This document shows, in pieces, positions 45,374 through 57,748 of a stretch of DNA of 64,000 nucleotides. The position numbers were made by a program, and so were the translations under genes. Location of the stretch: contig JYIP02000008.1 in assembly GCA_001051155.2 (NCBI GenBank), forward strand, positions 682,001 through 746,000, given 5' to 3'. The notes under the pieces are model-generated. The model was not told the origin of the DNA, searched no databases, and saw only the letters and a program-made list of their open reading frames with translations. This stretch comes from Chrysoporthe austroafricana (lineage: Eukaryota; Ascomycota; Sordariomycetes; Diaporthales; Cryphonectriaceae). Every line of letters begins with the position of its first letter. Positions within the stretch are counted from its first letter, which is position 1.

Positions 45374-45736
45374 ATTGTATCCATCGCCAGGTTGATGAGA
45401 GCTGTCGGTCACCAGAAATTCGTCTGCTCAGGGCGGAACCAAGAAGATCGAAATGTCGCCCGCCAGGCTGTCATCCGAGCTCGACAAGCAGCAGTGCCTA
45501 CCGCTGCCGGTACCTGGAGAGCCCCTTGTCCCAGAGGGTAGAACCCTGTCGATTCACTCCACGGTACGCTGCGTACTAACCTATTCGAGCTGGGCGGTGG
45601 CAGAAAAATAGTCGGCCGCAGGAAAAAAGTTCGAGGAGAGGTCAACCCTCTAAAGAAGTTTGGATGGTGGTTCTGCTCCCGACCAACTCCCAGTACCCAG
45701 CTTTTTCAAGTCGCTCTTTCAGAATCAATTACCAAG
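45374..45736. promoter_or_regulatory. Compact bidirectional promoter region (PIG-U / pescadillo)
   Basis: Only 363 bp separate the start codons of two divergent housekeeping genes, so both promoters and leaders must lie here. No specific site is named. Confidence 0.6.
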
Positions 45737-47725
45737 ATGGGTCGCATCAAGAAGAAGGGTGAGGCCGGTAACGCCAAGAACTTCATCTCTCGAACTCAGG
45801 CCGTCAAGAAGCTGCAACTCAGCTTGCCCGACTTTCGAAAGCTGTGCATCTGGAAGGGCATCTACCCACGCGAGCCCAGGGACAAGAAGAAGGTCTCCAA
45901 GAACTCCACGCCCTCGACCACATTCTACTACACAAAGGATATACAGTATATCCTCCACGAACCCCTTCTTCAGAAGTTTCGCGACCAGAAGGCTCTTGAG
46001 AAGAAGATCTCCCGTGCTCTCGGACGGGGTGATCTCGGCGACGCCGCCCGCCTCGAGCGCAATGCCTCGCACCCAGAGAAGACCGGCAAGCCTCGCTACA
46101 CCCTTGATCATGTCATCAGGGAACGCTATCCGACCTTTGTTGACGCCCTGAGGGACCTCGACGACTGTCTATCTATGCTTTTCCTCTTCGCCAACCTGCC
46201 ATCGACCTCCACCGTCCCGGCCAAGATGATTGCCCGCTGCGAGCGCTTGTGCCTCGAGTTTGAACACTTCTTGATCGTGTCAAATAGCTTGCGAAAGTCA
46301 TTCTTGTCCATTAAAGGCATATACTACCAAGCGAACATCATGGGCGAGGATGTGCTGTGGCTGGTGCCTTACAAGTTCAACCAGAGGGTGGTCGGAGATG
46401 TTGATTTCAGGATCATGGGCACTTTCGTGGAGTTCTACATGACCTTGTTGGGCTTCGTGAACTACAGACTTTTCACGTCGATCGGCTTGAAGTATCCGCC
46501 TAAGTTCGACCAGAGTAAGGACGACCAGGGTGGAGAGCTGGGCGCTTTCACCCTGGAAGGCGTCAACATCGCAGCGAAACCGGATGAGCCAAAGCAGCTG
46601 ACAAACGGCGAGAGCGAGCACGGTCCGGACCCCAAGGTGCAAGCCGAGGTCAACAAACTGGTCAATTCGATGCGAGAGGGCGAGACGAATGGCGATAGCG
46701 AGACGACAGATGCAGCAAACGGGGACGCAGATATCGAGGAAGCCACAGATGCTATCGACAAATTTGAACCTGCGGTAGAAGGCGGCGATGTCCTCCCACA
46801 GCCATCATACAGCACCAACGATCCTGCGTCTCTATTTTCAAAATGCACATTCTTTCTTGGTCGCGAGACGCCGCGGCAGCCACTCGAATTCATACTGCGG
46901 GCTTTTGGGTGCAAGCGGATAGGCTGGGATGCTGTGTTGGGAGAGGGCGCTTTCACCACAAATGAGCTTGACCCATCCATAACACATCAGATCATTGACA
47001 GGCCGCTCATCCAAGCAGTGGTGGACGCAAATGGTGATGGAGATGACAACCAGACTGCCCAAAAGCTCGCGCCAAACCAGAGAGTTCCGGGGCGGATTTA
47101 CGTCCAGCCTCAATGGGTGTGGGATTCTATCAATGATGAGGAGATGAAGGACCCTAATCTGTATGCCCCAGGCGCTGAGCTCCCACCTCATTTGAGTCCC
47201 TTCGTCAAACCAGTCCAGGGCCAGTATGACCCTACCATGACATTGGAGGAGCAGCAGACCGAGGCGGAGAGGCTAGCGGATAGCGAGGAAGAGTCGGATG
47301 AGGAAGAAGCCGAGGAGGAGAACGACATGGATGTCGCCGAGGAGGAAGATGAGCAGGACAACGAATTTGGAGGGTTCTCCGAAGCAGAGCAAGAAGATGA
47401 TGACAAAGAGGACGAAGCGTCAGACGAGGAGGAGTCGGCCGCATTGCAGAGACAACGTGAGTTGGAGGCCGAACTGACAGGCAAGCCTGTCAGGTCCCAA
47501 CAACAAAAGCCTAATGATAAGAAGAAGGCGGAGGCCCGCAAGGCCGTACAGAAGAAGGCCAAGCAGGAGGCAGAGGATATGGAACGCGCCAAGGGGATGC
47601 TCAGCAAGAAGAAGAGGAAGCTGTTTGAGCAGATGCAGTACACCAACAATAAGAAGAGCGCTGAGGACGAGAAGCTCCGGGCCAAGAGGAGAAAGATCGA
47701 AAAGGAGAAGGGCAAGAAGGCATAG
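45737..47725 (+). CDS. NOP7: Pescadillo homolog Nop7
   Basis: Intronless gene of 662 aa. Nop7/pescadillo is the scaffold of the PeBoW complex (with Erb1 and Ytm1), needed in the nucleolus for 27S pre-rRNA processing and 60S ribosome assembly. The N-terminal pescadillo domain starts [19 protein letters not shown] and contains [22 protein letters not shown] domain covers about residues 355-485 ([20 protein letters not shown] to [14 protein letters not shown]). The rest is an acidic, Glu/Asp/Ser-rich stretch (about 510-580) and a Lys-rich coiled-coil tail (ending KEKGKKA), as in fungal orthologues. A loop of about 70 residues before the BRCT is Glu/Asn/Asp-rich and low in order. The ATG at 45737 gives the canonical start. 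Confidence 0.96.
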   Translation: MGRIKKKGEAGNAKNFISRTQAVKKLQLSLPDFRKLCIWKGIYPREPRDKKKVSKNSTPSTTFYYTKDIQYILHEPLLQKFRDQKALEKKISRALGRGDLGDAARLERNASHPEKTGKPRYTLDHVIRERYPTFVDALRDLDDCLSMLFLFANLPSTSTVPAKMIARCERLCLEFEHFLIVSNSLRKSFLSIKGIYYQANIMGEDVLWLVPYKFNQRVVGDVDFRIMGTFVEFYMTLLGFVNYRLFTSIGLKYPPKFDQSKDDQGGELGAFTLEGVNIAAKPDEPKQLTNGESEHGPDPKVQAEVNKLVNSMREGETNGDSETTDAANGDADIEEATDAIDKFEPAVEGGDVLPQPSYSTNDPASLFSKCTFFLGRETPRQPLEFILRAFGCKRIGWDAVLGEGAFTTNELDPSITHQIIDRPLIQAVVDANGDGDDNQTAQKLAPNQRVPGRIYVQPQWVWDSINDEEMKDPNLYAPGAELPPHLSPFVKPVQGQYDPTMTLEEQQTEAERLADSEEESDEEEAEEENDMDVAEEEDEQDNEFGGFSEAEQEDDDKEDEASDEEESAALQRQRELEAELTGKPVRSQQQKPNDKKKAEARKAVQKKAKQEAEDMERAKGMLSKKKRKLFEQMQYTNNKKSAEDEKLRAKRRKIEKEKGKKA

Positions 47726-47997
47726 ACGGCTCTCGGAGTTGAGGATACCAAGAATGAAATTTAATTGCTGCATCATGCGCACCAGTCCACTTGCTTGTTA
47801 AATTGACAACTAGTAATCTGTCTGTACACCCCATATTTGGTTGGCAGAGCGTGCTTCAGTAATCCAGGCCGTCGAGATCGCTTTTTTTCAAGTCATTGCA
47901 AATCCCAGGCGCTAAAAGACTAGGCTCGACGGGCCGCATCCGCTCGTAAACCCTTCCAAGACCCCAACGTTGACAAACATGACATCTCACGACCATC

Positions 47998-50206
47998 ATG
48001 GCAAATTCACCAGGCGATGACAGCGAATGGGATAAAAGCACAAGTGAGATCCAATCTGAAGACTCAGAAGACTTGTTCGAGTCGCGACCCAATCGCTGGC
48101 GCGGCCCCTCACAGAGCTGGCGATCCCTCACAGAGAACGACCGCCTCACCTACAACGCCCTCGAGAGGCTGCAGAACCAAGATCTGTCGGTGCATCTGTA
48201 TAATGTCTTTGCCCTGAAACAACTTTCAGCGCATTCAGAGCGGGATGGTGTGTCCGGCGAAGAGCAGGTTCGTCGTGAAATCATGAGATGTGAGACATAC
48301 AGGACTGGAGCTGATTTTTATCCTTTTTTTTGAGGGCCAGAATGTCGACGCAGAAACGGGCCAAAGCGTCCACACAAAGCCATGGGTACCGCCCAGGAGT
48401 TGGACGGCGTGGCCGCTCAGTGCGAAGCTTGTACCGCCTGGTGGCTTCATGAAGAGAACGGAGGATGAAGATGAGGCGTTTACGTTTCGTCGCGTAGAGA
48501 CCGAGACGCCTGGTTCTAAGCTGGAGGAGGTCATCTCTGCTACTGTCCTGAGGTGCGCTAAGGCGAGATTTCGGAAGAGAACTTTCGATGATACGCAAGA
48601 CCCTTTACATGTGGGGATAGACATTAAGGAGGGCCCTATCTCGGCGGAGAATGAGTCTCTGCCCAGTGAGCTCGAGTCTGAGGATGAGCAGAGCATGGAC
48701 GTCAGTGAGTCTGCGGCCGCGAAAGCCAAACGAGACGAGAACAGAGGAACCGGGAGGGCAATCAACCCTGCCATAGCTACAGATGATGACGTCTCTTACG
48801 AACTCATACAGCCAACTACCCGAGCTGTCCTCGAGAAGCTGGACCAGACCTTAACCATCCTGCACAACGCTCGGATGACAAGCACTCAAGGTCTCACGGA
48901 CGAAGCAGACACATCCTCCTCAGAGGATCAGGATTTCTACGACGTAACACCGCGTAGCCGTCGGTCCCGATCCCGATCCCGCGCAACTTCTCGTGCTAGC
49001 ACCGAACGCGCCTATTCACGCAGCGTGTCCCTAACACCCAGGGACGGCGGAACCCCAACTTCTGGACAGAAGAAATCAAGACGCGGTCGCAAGCCTACGT
49101 CCGCGCCCAGAGAAGGCGAGAGCGAACACGACTTCCTCATCAGACGTGCCAAAGAGCAGAAGAAGAAACGGCCCATCTTCTCGGATGACGAGGACAGAGG
49201 CATGACCACAGCCCCAGAGAGCACAAAGTCGCCGTGCGGGAGGAGGCGAGGAAAAATGAGGGAGAGCGTCCGTGAGACTGAGGAGCACTGGATGCAAAAG
49301 AAATTGGGCAAATTCAATCTACGTAACTGGGGTGATATCATGGGCGCCGCTGCTCTGGCGGGATTCCCCCCGACAGTCATTGACCGGGCGACGCAGAGAT
49401 GTGCGAATCTGTTCAGCCAGGGGATGGAGATGCACTTAATCGCGGAAGACGGTGGCATCGAGACGAGACTCTACCTCCCCGGCGAGGGTGTGCCGCCTAG
49501 CTCTTCGGAGAGCGAAGATGAGGCCGATGATCTCAGCCTGCACCAAACACGGACAGTGAGCCGGATTTCTAGCGCCGCACCCAGCAGGGCTGTCTCGCCA
49601 GGATCGGGCGAGGAGAGCCGCGGGCGCAAGGGACCTAGAAAGCGACAGAAACGAAGCCGCTCCCGCGCACCTTCGACGGGTCCGCAGTACTGCCCACATG
49701 CCGACTGCGAAAGGGCGACCAGGGCTTTCGACAGATTTTACAATCTGAAACGTCACCTGAAAAGAGTGCACGGAGAAGAAAGTCCGGGCGTAAGTGACGA
49801 GGAGGGCCGCGGAGATGAGTCACTTGGAGAGCAGCATATGCGGAGCAGCTCGCGCGGCTCCGCCATGGGACAGCTTTACTGTCCGCATGTTGACTGTGAG
49901 AGGGCGTATATGGGCTTTGCTAGACCATACAATTTGAAGAGGCACCTCAAGCTTGTTCACGGGCATGAGCATGCGGCTGGCACAACGACGACGGAGTCGG
50001 AGAGGGAGCAGCTGCTTGGTGGCGTTCATCGTGATGGGTTCCTTGAGCTGATTCGCGTACAGAAAGGCTGGAGAACAGAGGATACCAAGAAGAGGGCCAA
50101 GAGAACATCAGAGAAGCGCCGACAGGGTGAGGTTCCTGATCGACATGAATTTGAGTCGGAAGAGGTAAGTAGCACAGAGTCACCGAGCGGTTCTTCCGAG
50201 AATTAG
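47998..50206 (+). CDS. Rrn9-like protein with two C-terminal zinc fingers
   Basis: Two exons, 47998-48267 and 48341-50206, give 711 aa; the 73-bp intron (GTTCGT to CCAG) is needed to connect the two frames. Residues about 28-75 (FESRPNRWRGPSQSWRSLTE, then LQNQDLSVHLYNVFAL) match the Rrn9 domain of the RNA polymerase I upstream activation factor. A Pro/Trp block (TKPWVPPRSWTAWPL) follows. The middle is Ser/Arg-rich and charged. Near the end are two very similar fingers, YCPHADCERA...NLKRHLKRVHG and YCPHVDCERA...NLKRHLKLVHG, with spacing C-x4-C-x15-H-x4-H and about 40 residues between them. The domain predicts rDNA transcription, but the zinc fingers are not part of yeast Rrn9, so a broader DNA-binding role is possible. 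It is tail-to-tail, 90 bp, with the HAD gene. Confidence 0.8.
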
Positions 50207-50296
50207 ACAATGATGATACCTACACATTCTGAGCCTGAGTGCTGTTGTTCGTCCGGCGATGCAGCTCCGTCCACGAAGTCAACAACAACCATTTCT

Positions 50297-51097
50297 TCAC
50301 TCCTTATCACCAAACTGCCTCGTAACCTCAGCTGCAAAATCACCGAGCGTGTCGAATTTCCACTGAAAACTAACCTCCCCATGCTTCACCATCCGCTCGT
50401 AATCGCCCCCGATGCCCTCCCCTTCCTTCTTGTCGCCCCCTCTCGAGATCCAGCAACTCTTGAACCCCAGCGCCTTGGCCGCAGTGTGGTCCACCTGCAG
50501 GCTCCTCGCGACGTGCAGGAGCTCACCCCTGTCCACGGCGATGCCCAGCTCGTCTCGTGTCCTCCGGAAGAGGTACTCGAAGTTCCTGGCGCTGGGCTTG
50601 TAGCTGCCGATGTCCTCGGCCGTGTACACAGCGTCGAAGCCCACCTGCCCCAGCGGGCCGGCGGTCGTGCTGGCGATGCTCCCGTTGTCGATGTTTGACA
50701 GGATGATCAGCTTGTAGTGCCGCTTCAGCACCTTCAACGCGTCGACCGTGTCCGGGAAGGCAGGCCACCGCCCCGGCCCGGCCCCCATCTCCTGGTAGTC
50801 GCTGTCGGCTACCTTGTCTTCGACACCCAGCTCCGCAGCGAGCTTCCTCATCGCTGTCATCAGGTTCACGTTGTATTTCAGTGTGGGCTGGGTCCTCTCC
50901 AGCTCGTTGGAGAACTCGTCGAAACGCAGGAGAGCACGCCTCGGGTCCTGGGCGAAAGGATGATCTGCGGGCAGGTGGTCGATGATAGGTTGCAGCGCGG
51001 AGATGAGGCTAGGTTCCCATTCTATGAGGGTACCGTAGCAGTCGAAGGACAGGGCTTTGAAGCCTGTGAGATCTGCTGTGTTATCTACTTCCGTCAT
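50297..51097 (-). CDS. HAD-superfamily hydrolase, haloacid dehalogenase type II-like
   Basis: Intronless, 266 aa. HAD enzymes use an Asp nucleophile to cleave phosphate esters or, in the type II dehalogenases, carbon-halogen bonds. Motif I is FDCYGTLIEWE with nucleophile Asp19. Motif II lies in LIILSNIDNGS, motif III is the Lys of GSYKPSARNF, and the acidic motif IV region is HVARSLQVDHTAAKALG, which is the dehalogenase-type form. The helical cap lies between residues about 25 and 110. There is no signal or membrane segment, so it is cytosolic. Substrate unknown; many fungal members are annotated as haloacid dehalogenases without proof. It converges on the Rrn9-like gene. Confidence 0.9.
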   Translation of the reverse strand: MTEVDNTADLTGFKALSFDCYGTLIEWEPSLISALQPIIDHLPADHPFAQDPRRALLRFDEFSNELERTQPTLKYNVNLMTAMRKLAAELGVEDKVADSDYQEMGAGPGRWPAFPDTVDALKVLKRHYKLIILSNIDNGSIASTTAGPLGQVGFDAVYTAEDIGSYKPSARNFEYLFRRTRDELGIAVDRGELLHVARSLQVDHTAAKALGFKSCWISRGGDKKEGEGIGGDYERMVKHGEVSFQWKFDTLGDFAAEVTRQFGDKE

Positions 51098-51768
51098 AGC
51101 GGAGGAGAGTGTTTGGGGAGCAAGGCCGGGTTTGAGACAAATCTTGGTTTGACGACGAGGACGAGCGACCTTGTGTCAATCATAAATATTGAGACAAAAT
51201 AGCAACGACAATAGAGCCAAAGCAGTACTTTTCTCAATCCCTTTTATACGCACTGTGAGTTGTAATTGTCACCGCGCCCTTTGGTCTTATTTTCCTGCAG
51301 TCCAACTCCAATTACTCCACCCGGAAGGGCGTATATGGCGAGGCCATGATGTCTACCTGCAGCGCCAACTGGCTAGCATGACAAATGCCTACCTAGGCCT
51401 AGGGGCAAGTTGGAGTGGCGTCTTGCTTCACCATCTGTTCTCCATCTCATCATCGAACTCAGGTGAGGCAAGAAGACTGACGCAAAAAGGCGGCACGCAC
51501 GCGGGGCTGTAAGTTCACACCAGACGTGTTGAAAATAATAAGATTAATTTCAATAGACGGAGGAACCAATGACACCACATCTCAAGGGGTATCAGAAATA
51601 CTGAGTAAACCTAAACCGAACACTCCATAGTTTGTGCACGTCATTCGAGACGTTGCTTTTTGAGTCTGAACAGACACCCGCTCTTTCCTACCCAGCAAGT
51701 ACACGCAACAATCAAACATATGAAACAGAAGTCCTCTGGTGCCATGACATGCTATGCAATCTAACGCT
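51098..51768. other. Intergenic region
   Basis: 671 bp between the HAD gene start (minus strand, so this is its promoter) and the 3' end of the kinesin-5 gene. No gene seen. Confidence 0.55.
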
Positions 51769-54700
51769 TCATTGCTGTCGTCGAGGGCTCTTTCTCCTCT
51801 GGGTACTTTGCGATAGTTCTGAAGGAGGCAAATTCTCGAGTCCGTCGAGGCGCATCTTCTTGCTCTTTCCCTCCCGCGGGATTCGACTCGTGCTCTTCTT
51901 GACGATAGGCATGGAGTTCTCGTCACCAGGCGGGAGAACCGATAAGACACTAGCCGATGGATCAAACATTAGTGAGCTGGTGGTCAAGTTTGCGTTCACC
52001 TCCCGCAGGCTAGAAGCTAGCGGGTTCCGCATGGTCGAGTCCGACGATGTCGGTCGGGTTGGTGATCGAGCCTGCTCTGAGTTGTCCAAGTCGTTGAAGA
52101 CCTGCGCCTGCGGCGCTGGCGTACGCTTGCCAGGGGTAGCACTTGGTCTACTTGGCGTTTGGGCGTCCAAATCATCGCGCATGTCAGCGATGAGGGTGTC
52201 CTGGCAGGTTGTTCGGGGAAGTCGAGTAGGATATTGGTACTGGGTCTTCTCCGGTGTCTCCCCCGTGGGCTCGTACTCTCGAAGGTTGGTGACAGAGATA
52301 TCTTGTCGTAGCTTGCTCAGTGGCTGACAAAGGGCGTCTTCGAGAGGCTCAAGGCCGCCTTGTAGATGTTCCACATTTACTTCCATGTCTGTTTTGAGAC
52401 CCCGGACACGCGAGAACGTCTCCTTGTAGTGGGATGAGATGTTTGAAAACGAGACTCCGACGGTTTCTGACAGCCTGTCCACAGACTCTGAATGTCGACC
52501 GTGGTGTTCGGCATTCTCAGACCGAGCCCTTGTCAAGAAATCGTCCAAGTCCGTCATCTGGACTTCCAAGTCCTTCATCTGTTCGCCCACGACACGAACC
52601 GTCTCCTCGTGCACAGATTTTGTCGTAGTCTGTATAGATGTGCTGTGATCACTTGCAGTCTGGGTTTTGGGTGTCAGTAACTGAATTCAAATCACAACAT
52701 GGCTACCCGAAGACTTACAACCCAGTCATCCTTGAGCTTCGTCTTCAAGGTATCCCGAGACTTGGCGACATCTTGCAGGAGATTCTCTTCGTCCGATTTC
52801 AATTGGTCCATACCAGCCGAGTAGATCGCTACCTGACCCTCGAAGGTCGCCTTGGCCCCGTTGACACGTTTCTGAATCTCAGTGGCCTTGCTAGCGAGAC
52901 GACACTCCTGCTGCTCGGCATGGGCATTGACGAGACCAGCAATCTGCGCCAACAACTTCTGCCGGTCTTCGGCAGCTTGTTTGCGTTCCTCCTCAACTAC
53001 CTCTTGGATCTGACCAGACACTGATGCATTTGCCTGAACCATGGTCCGGCTTGCTTCCTCTAATTGACGCCGCAGACTATTAGATTCGCTTCGTTGGGAG
53101 CCGAGATGCCGGAGCAACTCCTCGAAGATTGATTTGAAGTCCTTGCCGAGAGAACTGTAGGATGTGTGCAGGTGACTGTGGAACGTATCCAGTTCACTGA
53201 GAACATCCGCCGCTATTCTCTCTGCCGCGGCAGCTATCGCTTGGAGGCTTTCTCCCACCCGCTCCTTGATGTTGTCTCTGACTACCTTGATCTCTTCTAG
53301 GACGTTGTCCATCTCATCTTTAGAGCGCTGCTTCTGCTCTATGAGATCATCCCTTGAAGATTCGAGTTTTTGGAGGTTCTCGTCCAGGAAGCTCTGAGTC
53401 GTGGTGAGGTTTCGTAATTCCTCTTGCACAAACGTTTGCATCCTCTCGGAAACGCTCAAGATGTGATCATCCTGATCCCTGCGGAAATCTTGTATCCGAC
53501 TCTCGACAAGCTCGGTGACGTCTGCGACTTGAGCCTGTGACATAGCCCATGTACTTCTATTCAAGTCCTGCAGGTCTGATTTCCTCTTGTTCTTCGCCCT
53601 AAGTCCACCGACATCATCAACGGTCTTCCTAAGTGTGGCAAGAAGCTCTCCTCCGACAGCAGTCAGTTTTTGTTCGGTCATCTGGTGCGCCTTTCGAATG
53701 TGCGTCTCCTCCGCGAGTGTCTTTCGAGTTGCCTCCAGAATGATTTCGGTCTGATCGAGGACCTCCTTTGTTTCATCAAGCTGGGATTTGGTGCCCTCAT
53801 GCTCCTTCTTGAGTCCCATAAAGCTCGAAGTCAGGGCGAAAAGCTCTTGCACCTTGATGCGGAGGTTCGATTCCAGAGTCTCAATCTTGGCGGCCTGCTC
53901 GTCAGCCAGAATACGACGTGACTCGCTCTGGGCCGTCATCTCCTCGTACACCTCGTTAGTGAGATGTACGCCATTTCGCAGCCGGGTAGCAATCAACTCT
54001 GTCTTCAGCCTCTCAATTTCTGCCGTGAACTCCTTCAACAAGGCCTTTTTATTGATCAGAGTGTTGACCTGGGGCTTATTTTTGATGTTCTTAGCCCGGA
54101 AAGCGTAATCTAAGGTAGAGATGGTTTCCTCCAGATTACTCTTGGCCGGTGATATAGTTGCAATGATGCACGTCTTGGTCCGTCCTCCAAGCGAGTCCTG
54201 GAGCAGCCGGGTGAGCTTTGACTCCCTATAAGGGATGTGAGAACTCTTGTCAGTCAACGCGTTGATGACACGGCCGAGGGTTAGCAAGCTCTTGTTGATG
54301 AGGCCCGCCTCGGCAGCCCGCTTGTTCTCCGCTCCGGACCGTTGAATGTTCTCGCTGCCCGCAAGGTCGACGAGATTCAGCTTTCCTAGGCTGATGAAGT
54401 CATCACTGCCACCTCCGGAGCGCTTGGCGTGGACTGTGATGGTGAAGACGGTATGACTTCGACTGCTCAAATCATTGCACTTGGTTGCCGCGACCTGGCG
54501 TCTTATGCTTCCTTCCTGGAGTCGCGCAATACCCTCGGCCGCGTTTGTGATGTGCCGCTCCTCGACGCCTTGCACGACGGTCGAGGCATGCCCCTTCTTG
54601 GACAAGTCATCGAAAATCTTCAACTTGGCGTTCTCATCAGGGGTCAACAAGTCGCGGAGCTCTTCGTTGTAGAGCTCTATGAATGAGCATCGGACACAGT

Positions 54701-55366
54701 TTTCGGTCCCGTCGGCGTCGAGCTTATTGAACAGGGCCTGCAAGACACGAGGAATAATGCCGGCATCGGGAGCAAGAAGACCCAGCGACTCGGTCATGTC
54801 GCCAGACATGGTGTAGGTCTTGCCAGTACCAGTCTGGCCATAAGCGAAAATGGTGCAATTGAAACCGGCGAGCATCTGTGGTGGTCAGCCTCGGCGCGCA
54901 TCTCGCGGCTACTGGTCCCGCGCAGACTCACCTGCCCCAAGATGGGTTTGACCACATCGTCGAAGATCATGGACTGATCCGCCGCCTGCGAAAAGACGCG
55001 GTCGAAGGCATAGGTCTTGTTGCTGAGCGCGTTGGGCCCCATGGATAGCTCAATGTGCTTGCCCATCGCGCCATCCGTGTTGACGACCACAGCACTATTC
55101 TCGCGCACCTCGCGCTCGTTGCGCCCTCGACAGCGCACCACGACGTTGATGTTTGTCTCCTCGCTGAACTCGGAGTCGAAGTCGCGTTCCTTGCGCTTCA
55201 GGCCTGCGGCAGCCGGGACGGACGAGGTAGACTCTGCGGGGGATGCGACGGTGGACCTGTCGGATCGCGGGGTCGCGGCGGCGCTCTGAGGTCGGAAGGA
55301 GGGCACGCGTGAGCCCTGGCGAACGCTTGCGCGCCCAACGGCGCCGGGTCGTGACGGAGGAGGCAT
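51769..55366 (-). CDS. bimC: Kinesin-5 (BimC/Eg5/Cin8) mitotic motor
   Basis: Three exons, 54932-55366, 52719-54875 and 51769-52659, encode 1160 aa, close to Aspergillus BimC. Kinesin-5 is a homotetrameric plus-end motor that slides antiparallel microtubules apart to form the bipolar spindle. The N-terminal 70 residues are Ser/Pro/Arg-rich. The motor covers about 72-410, with P-loop GQTGTGKT (about 158-165), switch I SSRSH, switch II LVDLAGSE and neck linker FRAKNIKNKP. Long coiled coils follow to about 860. The BimC box, target of Cdk1 in this family, is present near 1000 (GETPEKTQYQYPTRLPRT). The tail is basic. Both introns rejoin conserved residues (PILGQ-MLAGFNCT and DDWV-TASDHSTSIQTTTK). 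A TTG-started extension upstream is open but unsupported. Confidence 0.95.
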
Positions 55367-56126
55367 GGTGGTTGAGGATCTGGTGCCCCTCCTCGGGGGA
55401 GCTGAGCGTCTGGAATCCAGTGCGGCGGTTTGTTGTGCGATAGACTCGGGGACAAGGCTGTGATCGACCAGACACTGTCGCGACCCGAGATACAACTGAA
55501 TGTTATTGAATCCAGGAACCGAAACTACAGGTTATCGTGAGAGCAATGGTATCTCGCAATGTGTAAGGTAGGGTGAGGTAAGGCAAGGTAACGTCAGCAG
55601 ATAGGAGTTTGTATTTGCAGTTGTTAGGATCAAGAGCCGAGACATGAACACACACGCTCGAAGTCTGTTAAGTCTGCTTCCGAGAGCGCGTATTGACTCC
55701 ACGACGGTCGGCGGCTTGCTGCAAGACCCCTGCACCTCCATCTTTAGCGGAGCATCCTGGCCGTGGACAGTCACCACGGCAACTATCGATACCAGGACCC
55801 CTGATCCCCGGTGACACCTGCAGATGACGTCTCCAAAGGACCCCGCGCCGCTCTTCTGTAGTGCTCTCTTCCAGCCTGGTGGCCCCCTAGAGGCTCCCCT
55901 GAGTTGGACCGCATCACGCGGCCGGCCCCCGACTGACTCCCACTTCACAGGCTTGCCGAGAACGTGAGGAGGGGCAGCTGCTCTGTCCATGATCTTCCCC
56001 AACACCGTGCTACTTTCCAGAACGTCCTGAGGCCTTTGAGACCGTCCGACAGAGACCATATCTTCTTACGACCGATCATTCTGCCGACAGTCCACCCCCC
56101 GGACCTCAGCATACCGTATCGATACG
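55367..56126. promoter_or_regulatory. Divergent upstream region (kinesin-5 / PHAF1-like)
   Basis: 760 bp between two divergent start codons. It contains GGTAAGG/GGTGAGG-type short repeats at about 55565-55592. An antisense open frame here (55532-56059) has no domain and is ignored. Confidence 0.5.
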
Positions 56127-57748
56127 ATGTCGTCGCTGTTCACGGCGCAGCTCCATCCGGGGCGTGCCCTGGGCTTTCTCGGTACGGGCTCCCCTGTTTT
56201 CTAGACCTGGAGATGGACGGATGGGACTGCTGCTGACTTTCTCCGCCTACAGTGCTTGGCGCCTCCCTTCACGACACTTTGACCCGGCTCAAGGCGGAGC
56301 CACAGCGGTTCCCCAGGCTCGAGCTCGCCTACTCTTCCGAGAACCCAGTCAAAGAGCCTGTCACGGTGACACTGCCTGCGAATGGCATCAGGATACGCTT
56401 CGATGGGCCCGAGCAGCGCCTACGCCTTATAGAAGTGATCGACTTTGCCAGAAACCACATCACCTTCAAGGACCAGAACACTGAGCGTGATCTGGTGAAG
56501 CCCCCTGCTGACGCGATCGCCGCTGCGGAGCCTACGTTCAAGCACATATACCAACGCTTCCTGGGCCCGACCTACGACGGCGAGTTCATACCAGCTGCTG
56601 ATGGCCAAGACATGGGCATCTATGTGCTTTCGTATCCTGGTGTCGCTTTCACGTTCCCCCTGTCTGGGTCAGCCTATTCGCCTAACAAGGACGTCGTGAC
56701 CCTACTATCTTCCTCGACACATGTAGCAACCTCGATGGCAGTCTTCAACGGGGACTCTTGGGCACAGGCGAGGAAGACCCTTTGGACCGAGGTTCTACCC
56801 AGTATCAAGACGTTCGCACCCCTTGCAAAGGGTAAGGATGTGTGTCCTGACGAGATATCGCTTGTCAAGATACACGGTGGCGGAAAACTTCAGCTCTTCA
56901 AGAGGTGGACTACTAATTCGGTCTGGATCTCTCTGGGCGAGACGACGCCGCAGGAGCTTGTGGCGGAACTCGGCCCCCCAGACGCCATCTACCGGAAGAA
57001 TGACCAGCGCATGTACATCCATAAGATAAGGACAGCAAGCAACAGTCGGACACGGCCGAACGGCGATGACATCAGGCGGCAGGGCGACTCGACAGACACG
57101 GACCAGTCCTCGGCACATACTATGTCTGAAGATTCGAATGACGACGAAGCGATCGACGACGACGTGGCTGCCAATGTGTCCGGGGAGTGCTTCTACAACT
57201 ACTTTTACCTCGGCTTCGATGTGCTCGTCTCGACACCTGCAGCCCCATCACAGCCGCCTCCTTCGCAGGACTCGTCGGGTCTCCCCGAGAAGATGATCAA
57301 ATCCGAATCGCCAGATCGCTTGGTAGCAACCAAACTGATCCTGCATGGAAATGTGCCAGGCTCTTATCCGTTCAATCGCCATAGGCGTTGCAGATGGGAG
57401 ATCTCATACCTCGATAACGTCTCTCCAGAAGCACCTATCAACACGGAGACTACCTTTACAGATATTCAGAAGCACCTGCGCCAAGAATGGCATTCCATCT
57501 ACTCCTCAGAGGCCGAAGCCATCCAAAAGCAAAGAGGTATGGTCCTCAACCGAGGGTGGGGGGACAGCCCTGGAAGCAGCATAGAATTTCTCGGTGGCTG
57601 GGAGGATAGTAGCGTCCATGTGGCGCCAGGTGTTGGCCCCAAGCGCGCTGACGGGACCGAAGACTCTACTACTACCTTGTACGGGTTTCCTGGTTTGGTC
57701 TTCGAGGTTTTAAAGAATGGTTTCGTGAGCGCCGTCACTGTCTTTTGA
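56127..57748 (+). CDS. UPF0183 / PHAF1-like protein
   Basis: Two exons, 56127-56181 and 56253-57748, encode 516 aa. The short first exon gives MSSLFTAQLHPGRALGFL, the normal family start, and splices in phase 1 to VLGASLHDTLTRLK. The family (human C16orf70/PHAF1) has been tied to phagophores and autophagy in animals; the fungal role is not settled. Conserved pieces include LRLIEVIDFARNHITFK, TYDGEFIP, MGIYVLSYPGVAFTFPL, LGPPDAIYRKNDQRMYIH and YFYLGFDVLV, followed near the end by TTLYGFPGLVFEVLKNGF. Two insertions (about residues 305-345 and 368-400) are acidic and Ser/Pro-rich, as is common in fungal members. No membrane span. The neighbouring kinesin-5 gene is divergent. Confidence 0.9.

Noticed and set aside
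55532..56059. 175-codon minus-strand frame between kinesin-5 and the PHAF1-like gene
   Set aside because: It fills a divergent promoter region, has low-complexity content and no domain.
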